Shown here in pieces: positions 33,050 to 41,541 of a stretch of 64,000 nt of DNA; positions within the stretch are counted from its first letter, which is position 1; every line of letters begins with the position of its first letter. The notes beneath the pieces are model-generated. The model ran no database searches. It was not told where the DNA came from and saw only the letters and a list, made by a program, of their open reading frames with translations. Source of the stretch: Halovenus marina (GTDB lineage Archaea > Halobacteriota > Halobacteria > Halobacteriales > Haloarculaceae); contig NZ_JBLKNZ010000001.1 in assembly GCF_051414115.1 (NCBI RefSeq), forward strand, positions 806,001 through 870,000. The letters run 5' to 3'. The position numbers were made by a program, and so were the translations under genes.

Positions 33050-33478
33050 TCAGCGCGGGACGTTTATCGTCAGCACCGGAACCGACGAGCGCGCGACCAC
33101 CTTCTGTGAGGTGCTGCCGAGCATGTTCTTCTCGTACTCGTCGGCCTGGGTTCCCATCGTGACGATGTCGATGTCCGCCTCGTCGATATACGAGAGGATG
33201 ACCTCTGCGGGCGTCCCTCGACGGATCGCCGTCGAGACATCGATTCCCGCAGACTGGAGTCGGTCGGCGACGGTCTCGGTCGCCCGCTCGCCTTCCGTGT
33301 GCAGGTCCTCGACGACGTCGGATTTCATCTCCTCGTCGAGCGTGAGAAAGGACCGGTCGTCGATCACGTACAGCGCGTGGACGGTCGCGTCGTGTCTGGT
33401 CGCGAGGTCGGCCGTGTGGTCGAGCACTGTCCCGATACCCGCACTCCCGTCGGTCGGAACAAGAATGTCGTCGTACAT
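33050..33478 (-). CDS. UspA-type universal stress protein
   Basis: A 142-residue single-domain Usp. It begins MYDDILVPTDGSAG, typical of the family, and has the ATP-loop region MGTQADEYEKNMLGSTSQKV followed by SSVPVLTI at the C-terminus. The start at 33478 was chosen by the family pattern; the frame upstream is non-conserved. Such proteins bind ATP or act as stress-responsive regulators. It is adjacent to a CBS-domain gene on the same strand, 58 bp apart. Confidence 0.9.
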   Translation of the reverse strand: MYDDILVPTDGSAGIGTVLDHTADLATRHDATVHALYVIDDRSFLTLDEEMKSDVVEDLHTEGERATETVADRLQSAGIDVSTAIRRGTPAEVILSYIDEADIDIVTMGTQADEYEKNMLGSTSQKVVARSSVPVLTINVPR

Positions 33479-33536
33479 CGTATCCAAGGGTTTCAGCGTA
33501 CCCGTATACACCAGTTTCGATACGCTGGTTGGCTCA

Positions 33537-33956
33537 CTAGTCGGTCCACTCGTCCTTTCGCTCGATCTCCTTGCGCGCAGTGCGAACGCGCTCGGGTTGG
33601 TGCCGTGCAATATCGGTCATCGTGACGATGCCGACCAGACCCATCTCCGAAAGCACAGGCAGTTTCTTGACGTTGTGTGACTGCATCGTGCGAAGCGCCT
33701 TGGTGACTGTCGTTTCGGATGTCGTCGTAACCAGGTCGTCGCTCATCCCCGCTCGAACGGTGAGTTTCGACAGCGCGGTCTCCTCGTGATAGGTCGCACG
33801 GAGGATGTCCGAACGAGTGATGATACCGACCGGCCCGTGCTCGACTACGACGGCGCTTCCGACCCGGTCGTTCAGCATCGCCCCGATGGCCTGCTGAAGC
33901 GTTGCGTCGGGCGGAACCGTCACGACCGGTGTGGACATCACTTCCTGAACGCGCAT
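33537..33956 (-). CDS. CBS-domain pair protein
   Basis: A 139-residue protein made of two CBS domains: MRVQEVMSTPVVTVPPDATLQQAI...VGIITRSDILRA, and LVTTTSETTVTKALRTMQSHNVKKLPVL...VGIVTMTDIA. Such stand-alone pairs bind adenosine nucleotides or SAM and regulate partner proteins. The ATG at 33956 matches the first CBS domain start. No partner enzyme is evident beyond the Usp gene downstream. Confidence 0.88.
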   Translation of the reverse strand: MRVQEVMSTPVVTVPPDATLQQAIGAMLNDRVGSAVVVEHGPVGIITRSDILRATYHEETALSKLTVRAGMSDDLVTTTSETTVTKALRTMQSHNVKKLPVLSEMGLVGIVTMTDIARHQPERVRTARKEIERKDEWTD

Positions 33957-34051
33957 ACGTTCGATTACCCTCCGTGGTGGCGTAACTGTAGGGGTCACCG
34001 ACCAAACAGCGTTGATTGAGGGTTTTTGCTCGTGGGGCCGTTAACTGGACT

Positions 34052-34726
34052 ATGCAGGAAACAGCGGAGACAGAAGCTATCGAGGTGATCGACCGGTTCG
34101 AGTCCGGTGTGGGCTGGATCGCCCATCCCGAGGAGACGATGCAGCGAGCGAGTCACGCGCTCGCGACCGATGCTGGCGTCTATCTCGTCGACCCCGTCGA
34201 CGGCGAGGGGGTCGACGAACTCGTCGCAGAGTACGGCGACGTCTGTGGCGTCGTCGTCCTGCTGGATCGACACAAACGAGACGCCGCAGCGGTCGCCGCT
34301 CGTCACGACGTTCCGGTGTATATTCCAGCGTTTTTCGACGACGTCGACCCCGAAATCGACGCACCCGTCGAACGGTTCGAGCACGAACTCGGTGAGACGG
34401 GCTACGTCGTGCACGAACTGGTCGACAACCGATTCTGGCAGGAGGCGATTCTCCACCACGACGCGACCGGCGTACTCGTGGTTCCGGAGGCGGTCGGCAC
34501 AGCCGAGTACTATCTGACTGCTGGCGAGCGGCTGGGCGTCCATCCCGCCTTGCGTCTGCGGCCGCCGCGAACGCTCGCACGCTTCGACCCCGAGCGGATC
34601 CTCGTCGGCCACGGCCCCGGCGTTCACGAGGACGCGACGGCCGTGCTCGACGACGCACTCGATGGCGCACGCAGGCGAATGCCGCGGCTGTATCTCAAAA
34701 CGGCGCGCGATATGCTGCCGCTGTGA
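34052..34726 (+). CDS. Metallo-beta-lactamase-fold-like protein with degenerate metal site
   Basis: A 224-residue protein. Segments VYLVDPVDGEGVDEL, GVVVLLDRHKRDAAAVAARHDVPVYIP and ERILVGHGPGVHEDAT follow the layout of an MBL-fold hydrolase: the strand before the metal motif, the HxHxDH position and the C-terminal HGxG. The metal motif reads DRHKRDA instead of HxHxDH, so the canonical dinuclear site is not intact. It is probably a haloarchaeal protein derived from an MBL hydrolase, with unknown function. The ATG at 34052 follows GGTTTTTGC by about 30 nt. Confidence 0.6.
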   Translation: MQETAETEAIEVIDRFESGVGWIAHPEETMQRASHALATDAGVYLVDPVDGEGVDELVAEYGDVCGVVVLLDRHKRDAAAVAARHDVPVYIPAFFDDVDPEIDAPVERFEHELGETGYVVHELVDNRFWQEAILHHDATGVLVVPEAVGTAEYYLTAGERLGVHPALRLRPPRTLARFDPERILVGHGPGVHEDATAVLDDALDGARRRMPRLYLKTARDMLPL

Positions 34727-34740
34727 CCGGGAGCGAACCG

Positions 34741-34750
34741 ATCTTAAGTG
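34741..34750 (+). promoter_or_regulatory. TATA-like box of the 138-aa protein gene
   Basis: ATCTTAAGTG is centred about 28 nt before the GTG at 34773. It overlaps the end of the preceding gene region and supports a leaderless GTG start. Confidence 0.5.
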
Positions 34751-34772
34751 TGGTGCGGCCGTATTTGCGAGT

Positions 34773-35189
34773 GTGATCTACATCACTCGCGGGCTGGTCG
34801 AGACGCTGCTGCGGTTGGGATCGGACGCGGACCCCGACTCGACGACTGTGCCACTTGCAGTGACGCGGGCGGAGACGCTGCCCGACACCGGTCTCGACCC
34901 CGACCAGCGCGTGTTCACGCACTTCTATTTCCCGAACGAGGACGGCGCGGTCAACGCCGTCTTCGGCGTCGATCTCGGCACGCCCGCGGGACAGACGCCG
35001 GGCATTTTCGTCTCGCATCCGCAGGGCGACCTCCGCGTGACGAAGCGTGACGAACTTCGGGAGTTCGTCTTCGTCGCCGTCCCGCCGTGGGACGAGGACT
35101 CCTTCGAGGCGTTCGACCGCGGCGGCACGGCTCGTGCGTACACGATCCTCGATGTGGACCCGCCCGAAGAAGCAATTCGGCCCGAGTAA
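34773..35189 (+). CDS. Conserved haloarchaeal protein of unknown function, 138 aa
   Basis: The protein starts VIYITRGLVETLLRLGSDADP (GTG start) and has an alternating alpha/beta pattern, with a conserved-looking FPNEDGAVNAVFGVDLGTPAG and a GIFVSHPQGDLRVTKRDELREFVFVAVPPWD segment. The arrangement is reminiscent of the MPN/JAB fold, but the metal motif (HSHP followed by serine and aspartate) is not present: only SHPQG is seen. I do not assign a function. The upstream in-frame extension is cysteine- and arginine-rich and non-coding in look. Confidence 0.6.
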   Translation: MIYITRGLVETLLRLGSDADPDSTTVPLAVTRAETLPDTGLDPDQRVFTHFYFPNEDGAVNAVFGVDLGTPAGQTPGIFVSHPQGDLRVTKRDELREFVFVAVPPWDEDSFEAFDRGGTARAYTILDVDPPEEAIRPE

Positions 35190-35207
35190 CTCTGCGTCTC
35201 GCGTCGG

Positions 35208-35417
35208 TCACTCGAGATAGCCGAGTTCGCTGAGTTGGTCCGCGATCTCCTCGAACTCCGATTCGGTCAGTTCGCCGCGCTGCTGGTGCTGGATGACGAT
35301 ACTTCTGAGCAGAAATCGAACCAGGTCGCTCGTGCTCTGAAAGCTCGTCCCCTCGATAGTCTCCTCGACGCGGTCTGCGAGTTCCTTCGGGATCGAAACC
35401 GTAGTGTAGTCGGTCAT
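35208..35417 (-). CDS. Ribbon-helix-helix (CopG-like) DNA-binding protein
   Basis: A 69-residue protein: a beta-strand TTVSIPKELADRVEETIE, a helix SFQSTSDLVRFLLRSIVIQHQQ, and an acidic C-terminal tail (ELTESEFEEIADQLSELGYLE). This is the fold of small CopG/Arc-type dimeric repressors. The ATG at 35417 starts at MTDYTTV, directly before the strand. No toxin gene is adjacent, so an antitoxin role is not supported. Confidence 0.82.
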   Translation of the reverse strand: MTDYTTVSIPKELADRVEETIEGTSFQSTSDLVRFLLRSIVIQHQQRGELTESEFEEIADQLSELGYLE

Positions 35418-35510
35418 GCTCTGAGAGTGGGCAGGCCTGCGGTTATGCGTTGTGTCTTTTCTCCCCACCTGACCCGTACTCGCACTTCTGACTGCGACGC
35501 TCGCCTGCGA

Positions 35511-36686
35511 TCAGACCGTCAGCTCCTTCTCGTACTCGGTGAGGTTCTCGAAGCCGTCCTCGGTGATGACGACAAGATCCTCGATCCGGACGCCGCCGAC
35601 GTCGGGGTCGTAGACGCCGGGTTCGACGGTGACGACGTGGCCGGGTTCGAGGGGGTCGTCGTTGGTGGCGACCGACGGCTGTTCGTGGATGGCGAGGCCG
35701 AGGCCGTGTCCCGTGCTGTGGATGAACCCGGTCTCGGTCGTCTCGTCGCTGCGCAGCGTCGGTACGCCCGCGTTCTCGTAGACGTCACAGACAGCGCCGT
35801 GAACCTCGCTCGCGTAGACGCCGGGTTCGATGGCGTCGAGCGCCGCTTCCTGTGCCCTGAGCGTCAGCGCGTACCACTCCTGAATCTGGTCTGACGGGTC
35901 GCCGTGACAGAACGTTCTGGTCATGTCCGCGAAGTAGCGGTTCGTCTTGTGCTTTGGGAAGATGTCGACGACGATAGCCTCGTTTGCGAGCAGCGGGCCG
36001 CTCCCCCGGTCGTGTGGGTCTGCGGCGTCTGCGCCACAGGCGACGATGGTGTCGTCGAGCGAACAGCCCCGTTTCAGCAGCGTCAGCTCGATTTCGGATT
36101 TGACGCGCTCGCTGGTCAGCACTTCCCCGTCCTCGTGGAGTCGCCCCTCGCCGTCGACGCTCGCCTCCGCGATGAGTTCCTCCGCCCGCGCCATCGCCGC
36201 CTCGTTCGCTCGCTGTGCCGTGCGGATGTGGTCGATCTCCTCGCCAGTTTTGGTTGCGCGGACGCCCTCGACCGCGCTGTCGTCGTCGGCCCGAACCGTC
36301 ACGCCCTGCTCGCGGAGCCCATCCGCGACCCGAAGTGGGAAGCGCGGCGGTGTCGCGACTGACTCGACGCCGTGTTCGTCGAGAAACGCCGCGAGAACGC
36401 GGTCACCGGCCTCCTCTGAACCGTGTTCGTCGATCTTTTCCGCGAGTCCGAACGCCGACCCACGGCTGATCGTCGACGCGCGTGCTTCACGCGTCGCGCG
36501 GCCGTACTCCAGACTGCGCAAAAAGAGGAGATGCACGTCGCCGTCGTACAGCGTCACGAACGGGTCCGGCGCGTCGAACCCTGAGAGGTAGTACTGGTCA
36601 GGGACGTCGGAGGCGGCGTGGACGAGATAGCCGTCCACACCCGTCTCGCGCAGGTGGTCCGAGAGAGGGGAGAGGTCTGGATCCAT
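35511..36686 (-). CDS. M24 family metallopeptidase (Xaa-Pro aminopeptidase-like)
   Basis: A 391-residue cytoplasmic peptidase with an N-terminal creatinase-like domain (1-150) and a C-terminal pita-bread catalytic domain. Metal ligands can be placed: D in VVDIFPKHKTN, D in FADMTRTF, H in HSTGHGLGLAIHE, E in VTVEPGVYDP and E in GVRIEDLVV. It would remove N-terminal residues before proline. ATG at 36686 (MDPDLSPLSDHLRETGVDGY) is preferred to a start eight codons upstream. It is divergent from aroA. Confidence 0.88.
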   Translation of the reverse strand: MDPDLSPLSDHLRETGVDGYLVHAASDVPDQYYLSGFDAPDPFVTLYDGDVHLLFLRSLEYGRATREARASTISRGSAFGLAEKIDEHGSEEAGDRVLAAFLDEHGVESVATPPRFPLRVADGLREQGVTVRADDDSAVEGVRATKTGEEIDHIRTAQRANEAAMARAEELIAEASVDGEGRLHEDGEVLTSERVKSEIELTLLKRGCSLDDTIVACGADAADPHDRGSGPLLANEAIVVDIFPKHKTNRYFADMTRTFCHGDPSDQIQEWYALTLRAQEAALDAIEPGVYASEVHGAVCDVYENAGVPTLRSDETTETGFIHSTGHGLGLAIHEQPSVATNDDPLEPGHVVTVEPGVYDPDVGGVRIEDLVVITEDGFENLTEYEKELTV

Positions 36687-36796
36687 ACGCGTCAGTTGCC
36701 CGCCGCGCACTTATACTGTCTGCTGTTCGATCTAGTTCGGACCCGTCCGCTCTGCCATTCGACACGCTCATGTCTCAGGACGCCGACTCGACCAGC

Positions 36797-38080
36797 ATGG
36801 ACATCGAGATTACGCGCTCGTCAGTTCGGGGGGAGACGCAGGCTCCACCGTCGAAAAGCTACACGCACCGGGCGATTCTCGCTGCCGGATACGGCGAGGG
36901 GACGCGCATCGAGCGGCCGCTCGTCAGCGCCGACACGAGGGCGACGATGCGCGCAGTCGAGGCGTTCGGAGGAACCGTCACCGAGGAGGACGACGCACTC
37001 CACGTCGATGGCTTTGCCGGTGTTCCCGCAGTTCCTGACGACGTCATCGACTGTGCGAACAGCGGGACGACGATGCGACTCACGACGGCGGCGGCCTCGC
37101 TCGTCGATGGACTGGTGGTCCTGACCGGCGACGAATCACTTCGCTCGCGTCCGCAGGGGCCGCTCCTGCGTGCCATCGAACAGCTCGGCGGCCGCGCTGA
37201 GAGCACCCGCGAGAACGGACAGGCTCCGCTCGTCGTTGGCGGCCCGATCATCGGTGGCACCGCCGCAATCCCGGGCGATGTCTCCTCGCAGTTCATCACC
37301 GCGTTGCTCATGGCGGGCGCAGTCACGGATTCCGGCGTCGACATCTCCCTGCAGACCGAACTCAAGTCAGCACCCTATGTGGACATCACCATCGAAGTGC
37401 TCGAAGCCTTCGGCGTCTCGGCACGCAACACCGGGCGGGGCTTTTCGGCCGCCGGTCGACAGACCTACGACGCCGATTCCTACACCGTCCCCGGCGATTT
37501 CTCGTCGATGTCCTACCTGCTTGCGGCCGGTGCCATCGCTGGTGACGACAGCGTCACCGTCACGGGCGCGTATCCGAGTGCACAGGGCGACCAGGCAATC
37601 GTCGACATTCTCGAACGGATGGGCGCGAGCGTCGACTGGAACCGCGAGCGTGGCCACATCACCGTCAGCCAGTCAGACCTGACCGGGATCGAGGTGAGCG
37701 TCGCGGACACGCCGGACCTGCTGCCGACGATTGCGGTACTCGGCGCAGTTGCCGAGGGGACGACGACGATCACAGACTGCGAACACGTCCGCTACAAGGA
37801 AACCGACCGCGTGCGAGCAATGGCCGAGTCGCTGACCGAGATGGGCGCGGCCATCGAGGAGGAGGTGGCGACACTCACCGTCCACGGCGGCGAGAGCAGT
37901 CTCGGCGGTGCGACGCTCGATGGTCGCCACGACCACCGGATCATCATGGCGCTGTCGCTTGCCGGACTGGTCGCGGAGGGGACGACCACCATCCGCGGTG
38001 CAGAGCACGTCGACGTGTCGTTCCCGTCATTTTTCGACGTCCTCGAAGAACTGGGCGCAGCGGTCGCAGAAACAGCGTAA
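36797..38080 (+). CDS. aroA: 3-phosphoshikimate 1-carboxyvinyltransferase (EPSP synthase)
   Basis: A 427-residue enzyme of the shikimate pathway that transfers enolpyruvyl from phosphoenolpyruvate to shikimate-3-phosphate. Conserved blocks are PPSKSYTHRAILAA (phosphate and PEP binding), CANSGTTMRLTTAAAS, SSQFITALLMAG, and DLLPTIAVLGAVAEGTT with ETDRVRAMAESLTEMGA. Length is standard. The start MDIEITRSSV matches family N-termini; an ATG at 36770 would add nine residues and is an alternative. TTATACTG near 36711 is a probable TATA box. No other aro gene is close. Confidence 0.94.
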   Translation: MDIEITRSSVRGETQAPPSKSYTHRAILAAGYGEGTRIERPLVSADTRATMRAVEAFGGTVTEEDDALHVDGFAGVPAVPDDVIDCANSGTTMRLTTAAASLVDGLVVLTGDESLRSRPQGPLLRAIEQLGGRAESTRENGQAPLVVGGPIIGGTAAIPGDVSSQFITALLMAGAVTDSGVDISLQTELKSAPYVDITIEVLEAFGVSARNTGRGFSAAGRQTYDADSYTVPGDFSSMSYLLAAGAIAGDDSVTVTGAYPSAQGDQAIVDILERMGASVDWNRERGHITVSQSDLTGIEVSVADTPDLLPTIAVLGAVAEGTTTITDCEHVRYKETDRVRAMAESLTEMGAAIEEEVATLTVHGGESSLGGATLDGRHDHRIIMALSLAGLVAEGTTTIRGAEHVDVSFPSFFDVLEELGAAVAETA

Positions 38081-38092
38081 GGTACGACGCGG

Positions 38093-38584
38093 CTACCGAG
38101 TGTTCTCTGCGATGATGCCGCCGATACCGCCGAAGACGACAGGATAGACGATACCCGTGACGACGAGCCAGATCAACAGATCCACCAAATCGGGGTTGTA
38201 TGGTTGGATAAACAGATACACGACCGCGAGTATGGTGACGAGGAAATATCCGATCGTGATGGACACACCCTGTCTGAACGCGTCACCGGATCCGATATTC
38301 ACACCTGAAGCGACTGCGAACCCGACGAACAGCAGAATGATGGCGGTAACCACGGTCCACAGGAGCACTCCTGCCGATACCTCTCCGCCGGTGAGAAGAT
38401 TGAGTTCGTGAATGTTGAACTGCGCAAAGATATACCGTTTACCCCCTCTCACGTCCTGATAGAATTTCATCTCGTCGGGAGCTCCCAGCGTGACTGCAAG
38501 AATGGCTGTGACCAAACTGAGCAGGTACGCTCCGGCCCCGAACAGTGCGCCCTGCCGTATGTTGCTATTCGACTGTCCCGACAT
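38093..38584 (-). CDS. Four-helix membrane protein of unknown function
   Basis: A 163-residue membrane protein with hydrophobic segments at about 11-33, 70-92, 105-125 and 133-155, and a polar loop after the first helix. The end GGIGGIIAENTR is glycine-rich. It looks like the haloarchaeal small transporter-like proteins without assigned role. It stands alone, convergent with aroA. The minus-strand sequence before the start contains a TTTAAAATGT TATA box about 25 nt upstream. Confidence 0.7.
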   Translation of the reverse strand: MSGQSNSNIRQGALFGAGAYLLSLVTAILAVTLGAPDEMKFYQDVRGGKRYIFAQFNIHELNLLTGGEVSAGVLLWTVVTAIILLFVGFAVASGVNIGSGDAFRQGVSITIGYFLVTILAVVYLFIQPYNPDLVDLLIWLVVTGIVYPVVFGGIGGIIAENTR

Positions 38585-38794
38585 GACCTGATAATGGTCT
38601 ACAGGACATTTTAAACCTTTGTAATCTTACCATTCTCCACACGTTCTGCAGATTGCACACTCAGGCATTCAGCGTGTTTTCTGCTCGTTCCGATGTGGTT
38701 CGAACGGCCGGTTCGTCTCTTTTCGAGACTGATCGAGTTGGACAGCCGGAACCCTCCGCCAGTGGACGTTCAGTATCGCCCTGAACAGGCAGTA

Positions 38795-39973
38795 TCAGAA
38801 CCCGAAGATTGGGACGAACGTGAACGTGAGATAAGCGCCGACCGTCGCGATGAGCGGGACGACGTTTTGCATGACGACCACCCGGGCGGTCGTCGACGGG
38901 TTGAACAGTTCGTTCGCGGCGGGAATCTCTTCCGGTTCTTCTTCACCGATCGCTGGGAGTTCCTCGCCCTCCTCGTCGCTGGCCAGCGAACCGACCGAGA
39001 CCGGCACCGATTTTTCGCCGCGAACCCGGTCTGCGACGGTCGTCGTTCGTGTCGCGCGCCCCCACCCGAGTCCGATGATGCTCATCGTGGCGATGATGAC
39101 GAAACTCGCCGGGATCCCGATCGCAGAGAGGATGATGACGATGGTCGCGCTCACAGTCGCGACGATGATGGCGGCGGTCAGCGGCAGCGACGTGAGGTCG
39201 TTCCCGAGGGTTTCGAGCGTCCGGCGGCCGATCGTAAAGGCACCGACCGAGACGGCGACCGACCCCATGATGATGCCGACGTTTATGTCCAGGTCGCCGC
39301 TGCCGACGAGCGGCGCGATCGCATTCGCGATGTTCGAGGTTCCCGAGGAAAACGCCATCAAGCAGCCGATCGTTCCGATGACGGCCACGCCAGCCAGCTC
39401 ACGGCGCGTCGTGTTTGGCCCTGAGGCCGGTCGCGGAACGACCCCCGAGCGGTCGAATTCGATGAGCTTTCCCTCCGATTGCACCAGCGCAATCCGGCGG
39501 TTCAGTCGAGCGTAGAAGTAGCGACCGATGACACCCGAGACCCAGAACGCGATGATCGGTGCGACGATCCACCAGGTGACGATCTGTCCCATCACGATCC
39601 AGTTGAGTTCGCCAGCCGCGACGCCCAGCCCCGCAATTGCACCGACTGCTGTCATCGACGTCGAGGCGGGAACGCCAGCCGTGTTGCCGATAAACAACGC
39701 CCCACCGATGAAAAACAGGACGGTGACGTTCGCTTCGATCGAGAAAATCGCCGTGTCCGTCACGAGTTCTGTCCCGAGCGTATCGACGACCCGACGGCCG
39801 ATAGTCCACGCGCCGACGAAAAAGAAAATCGACATCAGGCCAGCGGCGACCGCCTTCGAGATCGCACCGGCCCCGACTGCCGGGCCAAACGCTGGCCCGG
39901 TCGTCGACCCACCGATGTTGTATCCGACGAAACAGGCGACAGCCAGGCCAACCCAGAGTAACAATTCGCTCAC
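38795..39973 (-). CDS. Inorganic phosphate transporter, PiT family
   Basis: A 392-residue secondary transporter with about ten helices arranged as two PiT repeats. Signature blocks are FVGYNIGGSTTGPAFG at the start of the first repeat and FSSGTSNIANAIAPLVGSG at the start of the second, each with the GANDVANA-like asparagine motif (GTSNIANA in the second). A hydrophilic acidic loop of about 55 residues (SLASDEEGEELPAIGEEEPEE) precedes the last helix. It would import phosphate with protons or sodium. It is monocistronic. The 210 bp between this gene and the four-helix protein hold no gene. Confidence 0.9.
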   Translation of the reverse strand: MSELLLWVGLAVACFVGYNIGGSTTGPAFGPAVGAGAISKAVAAGLMSIFFFVGAWTIGRRVVDTLGTELVTDTAIFSIEANVTVLFFIGGALFIGNTAGVPASTSMTAVGAIAGLGVAAGELNWIVMGQIVTWWIVAPIIAFWVSGVIGRYFYARLNRRIALVQSEGKLIEFDRSGVVPRPASGPNTTRRELAGVAVIGTIGCLMAFSSGTSNIANAIAPLVGSGDLDINVGIIMGSVAVSVGAFTIGRRTLETLGNDLTSLPLTAAIIVATVSATIVIILSAIGIPASFVIIATMSIIGLGWGRATRTTTVADRVRGEKSVPVSVGSLASDEEGEELPAIGEEEPEEIPAANELFNPSTTARVVVMQNVVPLIATVGAYLTFTFVPIFGF

Positions 39974-40068
39974 GGTCGCACGTCGGCCCCGTTCAACTTA
40001 AGATTTGCAATTGTCGGGTTCACGCACGCACCGCTCGTTCTGACACGACAACATGTAATAAACCACCC

Positions 40069-40109
40069 AAAAATAAATTAAACCCCTATGAGGTAGTTGT
40101 GCACACAAC
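40069..40109 (+). promoter_or_regulatory. Promoter with inverted repeat before the histidine kinase
   Basis: AAAAATAAATTAAAC (about 40069-40083) is a strongly AT-rich TATA region. GTTGTG-CA-CACAAC (40096-40109) is a perfect inverted repeat with a two-base spacer, placed where the RNA would start; TGTTGTGC follows as a further half-site at 40114. Such placement suggests a repressor operator, possibly autoregulatory. Confidence 0.5.
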
Positions 40110-40133
40110 AGGGTGTTGTGCGGGGGAGCACAG

Positions 40134-41177
40134 ATGGTACAGGATCGAACTGTGGATCTGGGTCAGCAGGCCGATGGGACGTACGAACAACTGATAGAGC
40201 ATGCCTCGGATCCGCTCTTTATCGTCGACTCGGGGGGTGCCATCGAACGTGTCAACGAACCGTTCTTGCGCCTGTCTGGATACGAACGATCCGAACTTGT
40301 TGGAACGCGGATCAGCGCACTGATCCACGAGAGCGAGCGGGAGAAGTGGAGCCGTCGCGTTCATCTGCTTCGGCACGACGAGACGGCGGATTCGGAGACG
40401 TGGGCCACCTGTCTGGAGACGAAAAACGGCACCGGGATCCCGGTCGAATTCGAGTTCACCCTCGTCGAACCTGAGGGAGCGGTCGTCGGGTCCGCCCAGG
40501 ATACGCGCAAGCAACGCAACCAGCAGATAAACGTCCTGAACCGGACGCTTCGCCACGACATCCGCAACCGGATGAATCTCATTCTGCTTCACGCGAAGAC
40601 GCTCAAGGAAGTCGACCAGCCCCAGTATCAGACAGCAGCCGACAAAATTGAGGAAGTGGCCGAGGAAATCGTCACGCTCAGCGACAAAGCGCGTAAGGCA
40701 CAGAAGTATCTCGAAGCGCCGCCCGACGCCGATTGCAGCATCGATCTGGTCAGTGTCACCGAGACGATTGCCGAGAAGTTCGAGATCAAGCATCCGAACG
40801 TCACCATCGAGACGGATCTGCCTCCCCGTGCACAGGCACGCGCACCTCCCGCGTTCGATGTCGCGCTCACAGAGGTCATCGAGAACGCGATTGTGCACCA
40901 TCCGACCGGTGCTGGTCCCGTCTCGGTCGAAATCGTCGAAGACGACGACACCTACCGCGTTCGCGTGCTCGACGAGTGCGATCCGATCTCCTCGGAGACG
41001 ATTACCGCGCTGAAAGCTGGAAACGAAAACCCGCTGCAACACGCCGAGGGACTCGGTCTCTGGATCACACAGTGGGTCGTCGACGCCGTCGGTGCACAAC
41101 TCCAGTTCGCGCGGCGGGCTAACGGTGACGGCAACGCCGTTACGCTCGTGTTCGATACCATCTCCTCGGGCCGATAG
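40134..41177 (+). CDS. PAS-domain histidine kinase (bacteriophytochrome-like, orphan)
   Basis: A 347-residue soluble kinase-like protein. A PAS domain occupies about residues 15-125 (YEQLIEHASDPLFIVDSGGAIERVN). The H box is LNRTLRHDIRNRMN with phosphoacceptor H141. The HATPase part has an N box (ALTEVIENAIVHH, N251) and a G2 box (EGLGLWITQWV, 306-310). The G1 box, normally DxGxGI, reads DECDPI (280-285), lacking both glycines. No response regulator is adjacent. ATG at 40134 has GGGGGAG upstream; a TTG at 40113 is less likely. Confidence 0.82.
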   Translation: MVQDRTVDLGQQADGTYEQLIEHASDPLFIVDSGGAIERVNEPFLRLSGYERSELVGTRISALIHESEREKWSRRVHLLRHDETADSETWATCLETKNGTGIPVEFEFTLVEPEGAVVGSAQDTRKQRNQQINVLNRTLRHDIRNRMNLILLHAKTLKEVDQPQYQTAADKIEEVAEEIVTLSDKARKAQKYLEAPPDADCSIDLVSVTETIAEKFEIKHPNVTIETDLPPRAQARAPPAFDVALTEVIENAIVHHPTGAGPVSVEIVEDDDTYRVRVLDECDPISSETITALKAGNENPLQHAEGLGLWITQWVVDAVGAQLQFARRANGDGNAVTLVFDTISSGR

Positions 41178-41299
41178 CGAGCGGTTCGACAGGTACTTGT
41201 ACTCGCTTGACGGTAACATATCGTATAGGTGTGTCTCTGCTCGGCCGGGGGGCCGACAATAGTAATCATTAATAGTGTACGTTACGAACAGCGAAGTGT

Positions 41300-41437
41300 A
41301 TGTACGAGTTCAACTGCGACGTGTGTGGTCGAGTCGGATTCCACCCGTCACGGGTCGCGGCACAGACGATGGCGAAAGCCCACATCGAGGAGACCGGCCA
41401 CACCGTCGAAGTGGTTGAGTTCGAGGGCGTCTCGTAG
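41300..41437 (+). CDS. 45-aa zinc-finger-type microprotein
   Basis: ATG at 41300 to TAG at 41437. The protein starts MYEFNCDVCGRVGFHPSRV and contains C6-x2-C9 with H28 and H34 near the end of a helix (AAQTMAKAHIEETGH), a C2H2-like arrangement typical of the many small CxxC proteins of haloarchaea. TAATCATTAATAG about 30 nt upstream is a likely TATA region. Codon use fits coding. A role in DNA or protein binding is plausible but not shown. Confidence 0.72.
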   Translation: MYEFNCDVCGRVGFHPSRVAAQTMAKAHIEETGHTVEVVEFEGVS

Positions 41438-41541
41438 CGGTCGGCCACCCCACGCTGGGCACCGCATTTTCTGCCCGGGTACAGTAGTTTACGGCTTGTT
41501 TTCCGGTCTGTGACTTCGATCAATCTCGCTTCGACAGCGTG

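Noticed and set aside
36482..36796. A long N-terminal extension of AroA
   Set aside because: It overlaps the M24 peptidase gene and its promoter region, and the enzyme family starts close to the PPSKSYTHR motif.
38585..38794. A small gene between the four-helix protein and the phosphate transporter
   Set aside because: Open frames in this 210-bp gap are short, lack a promoter at a fitting distance and have no recognisable features.
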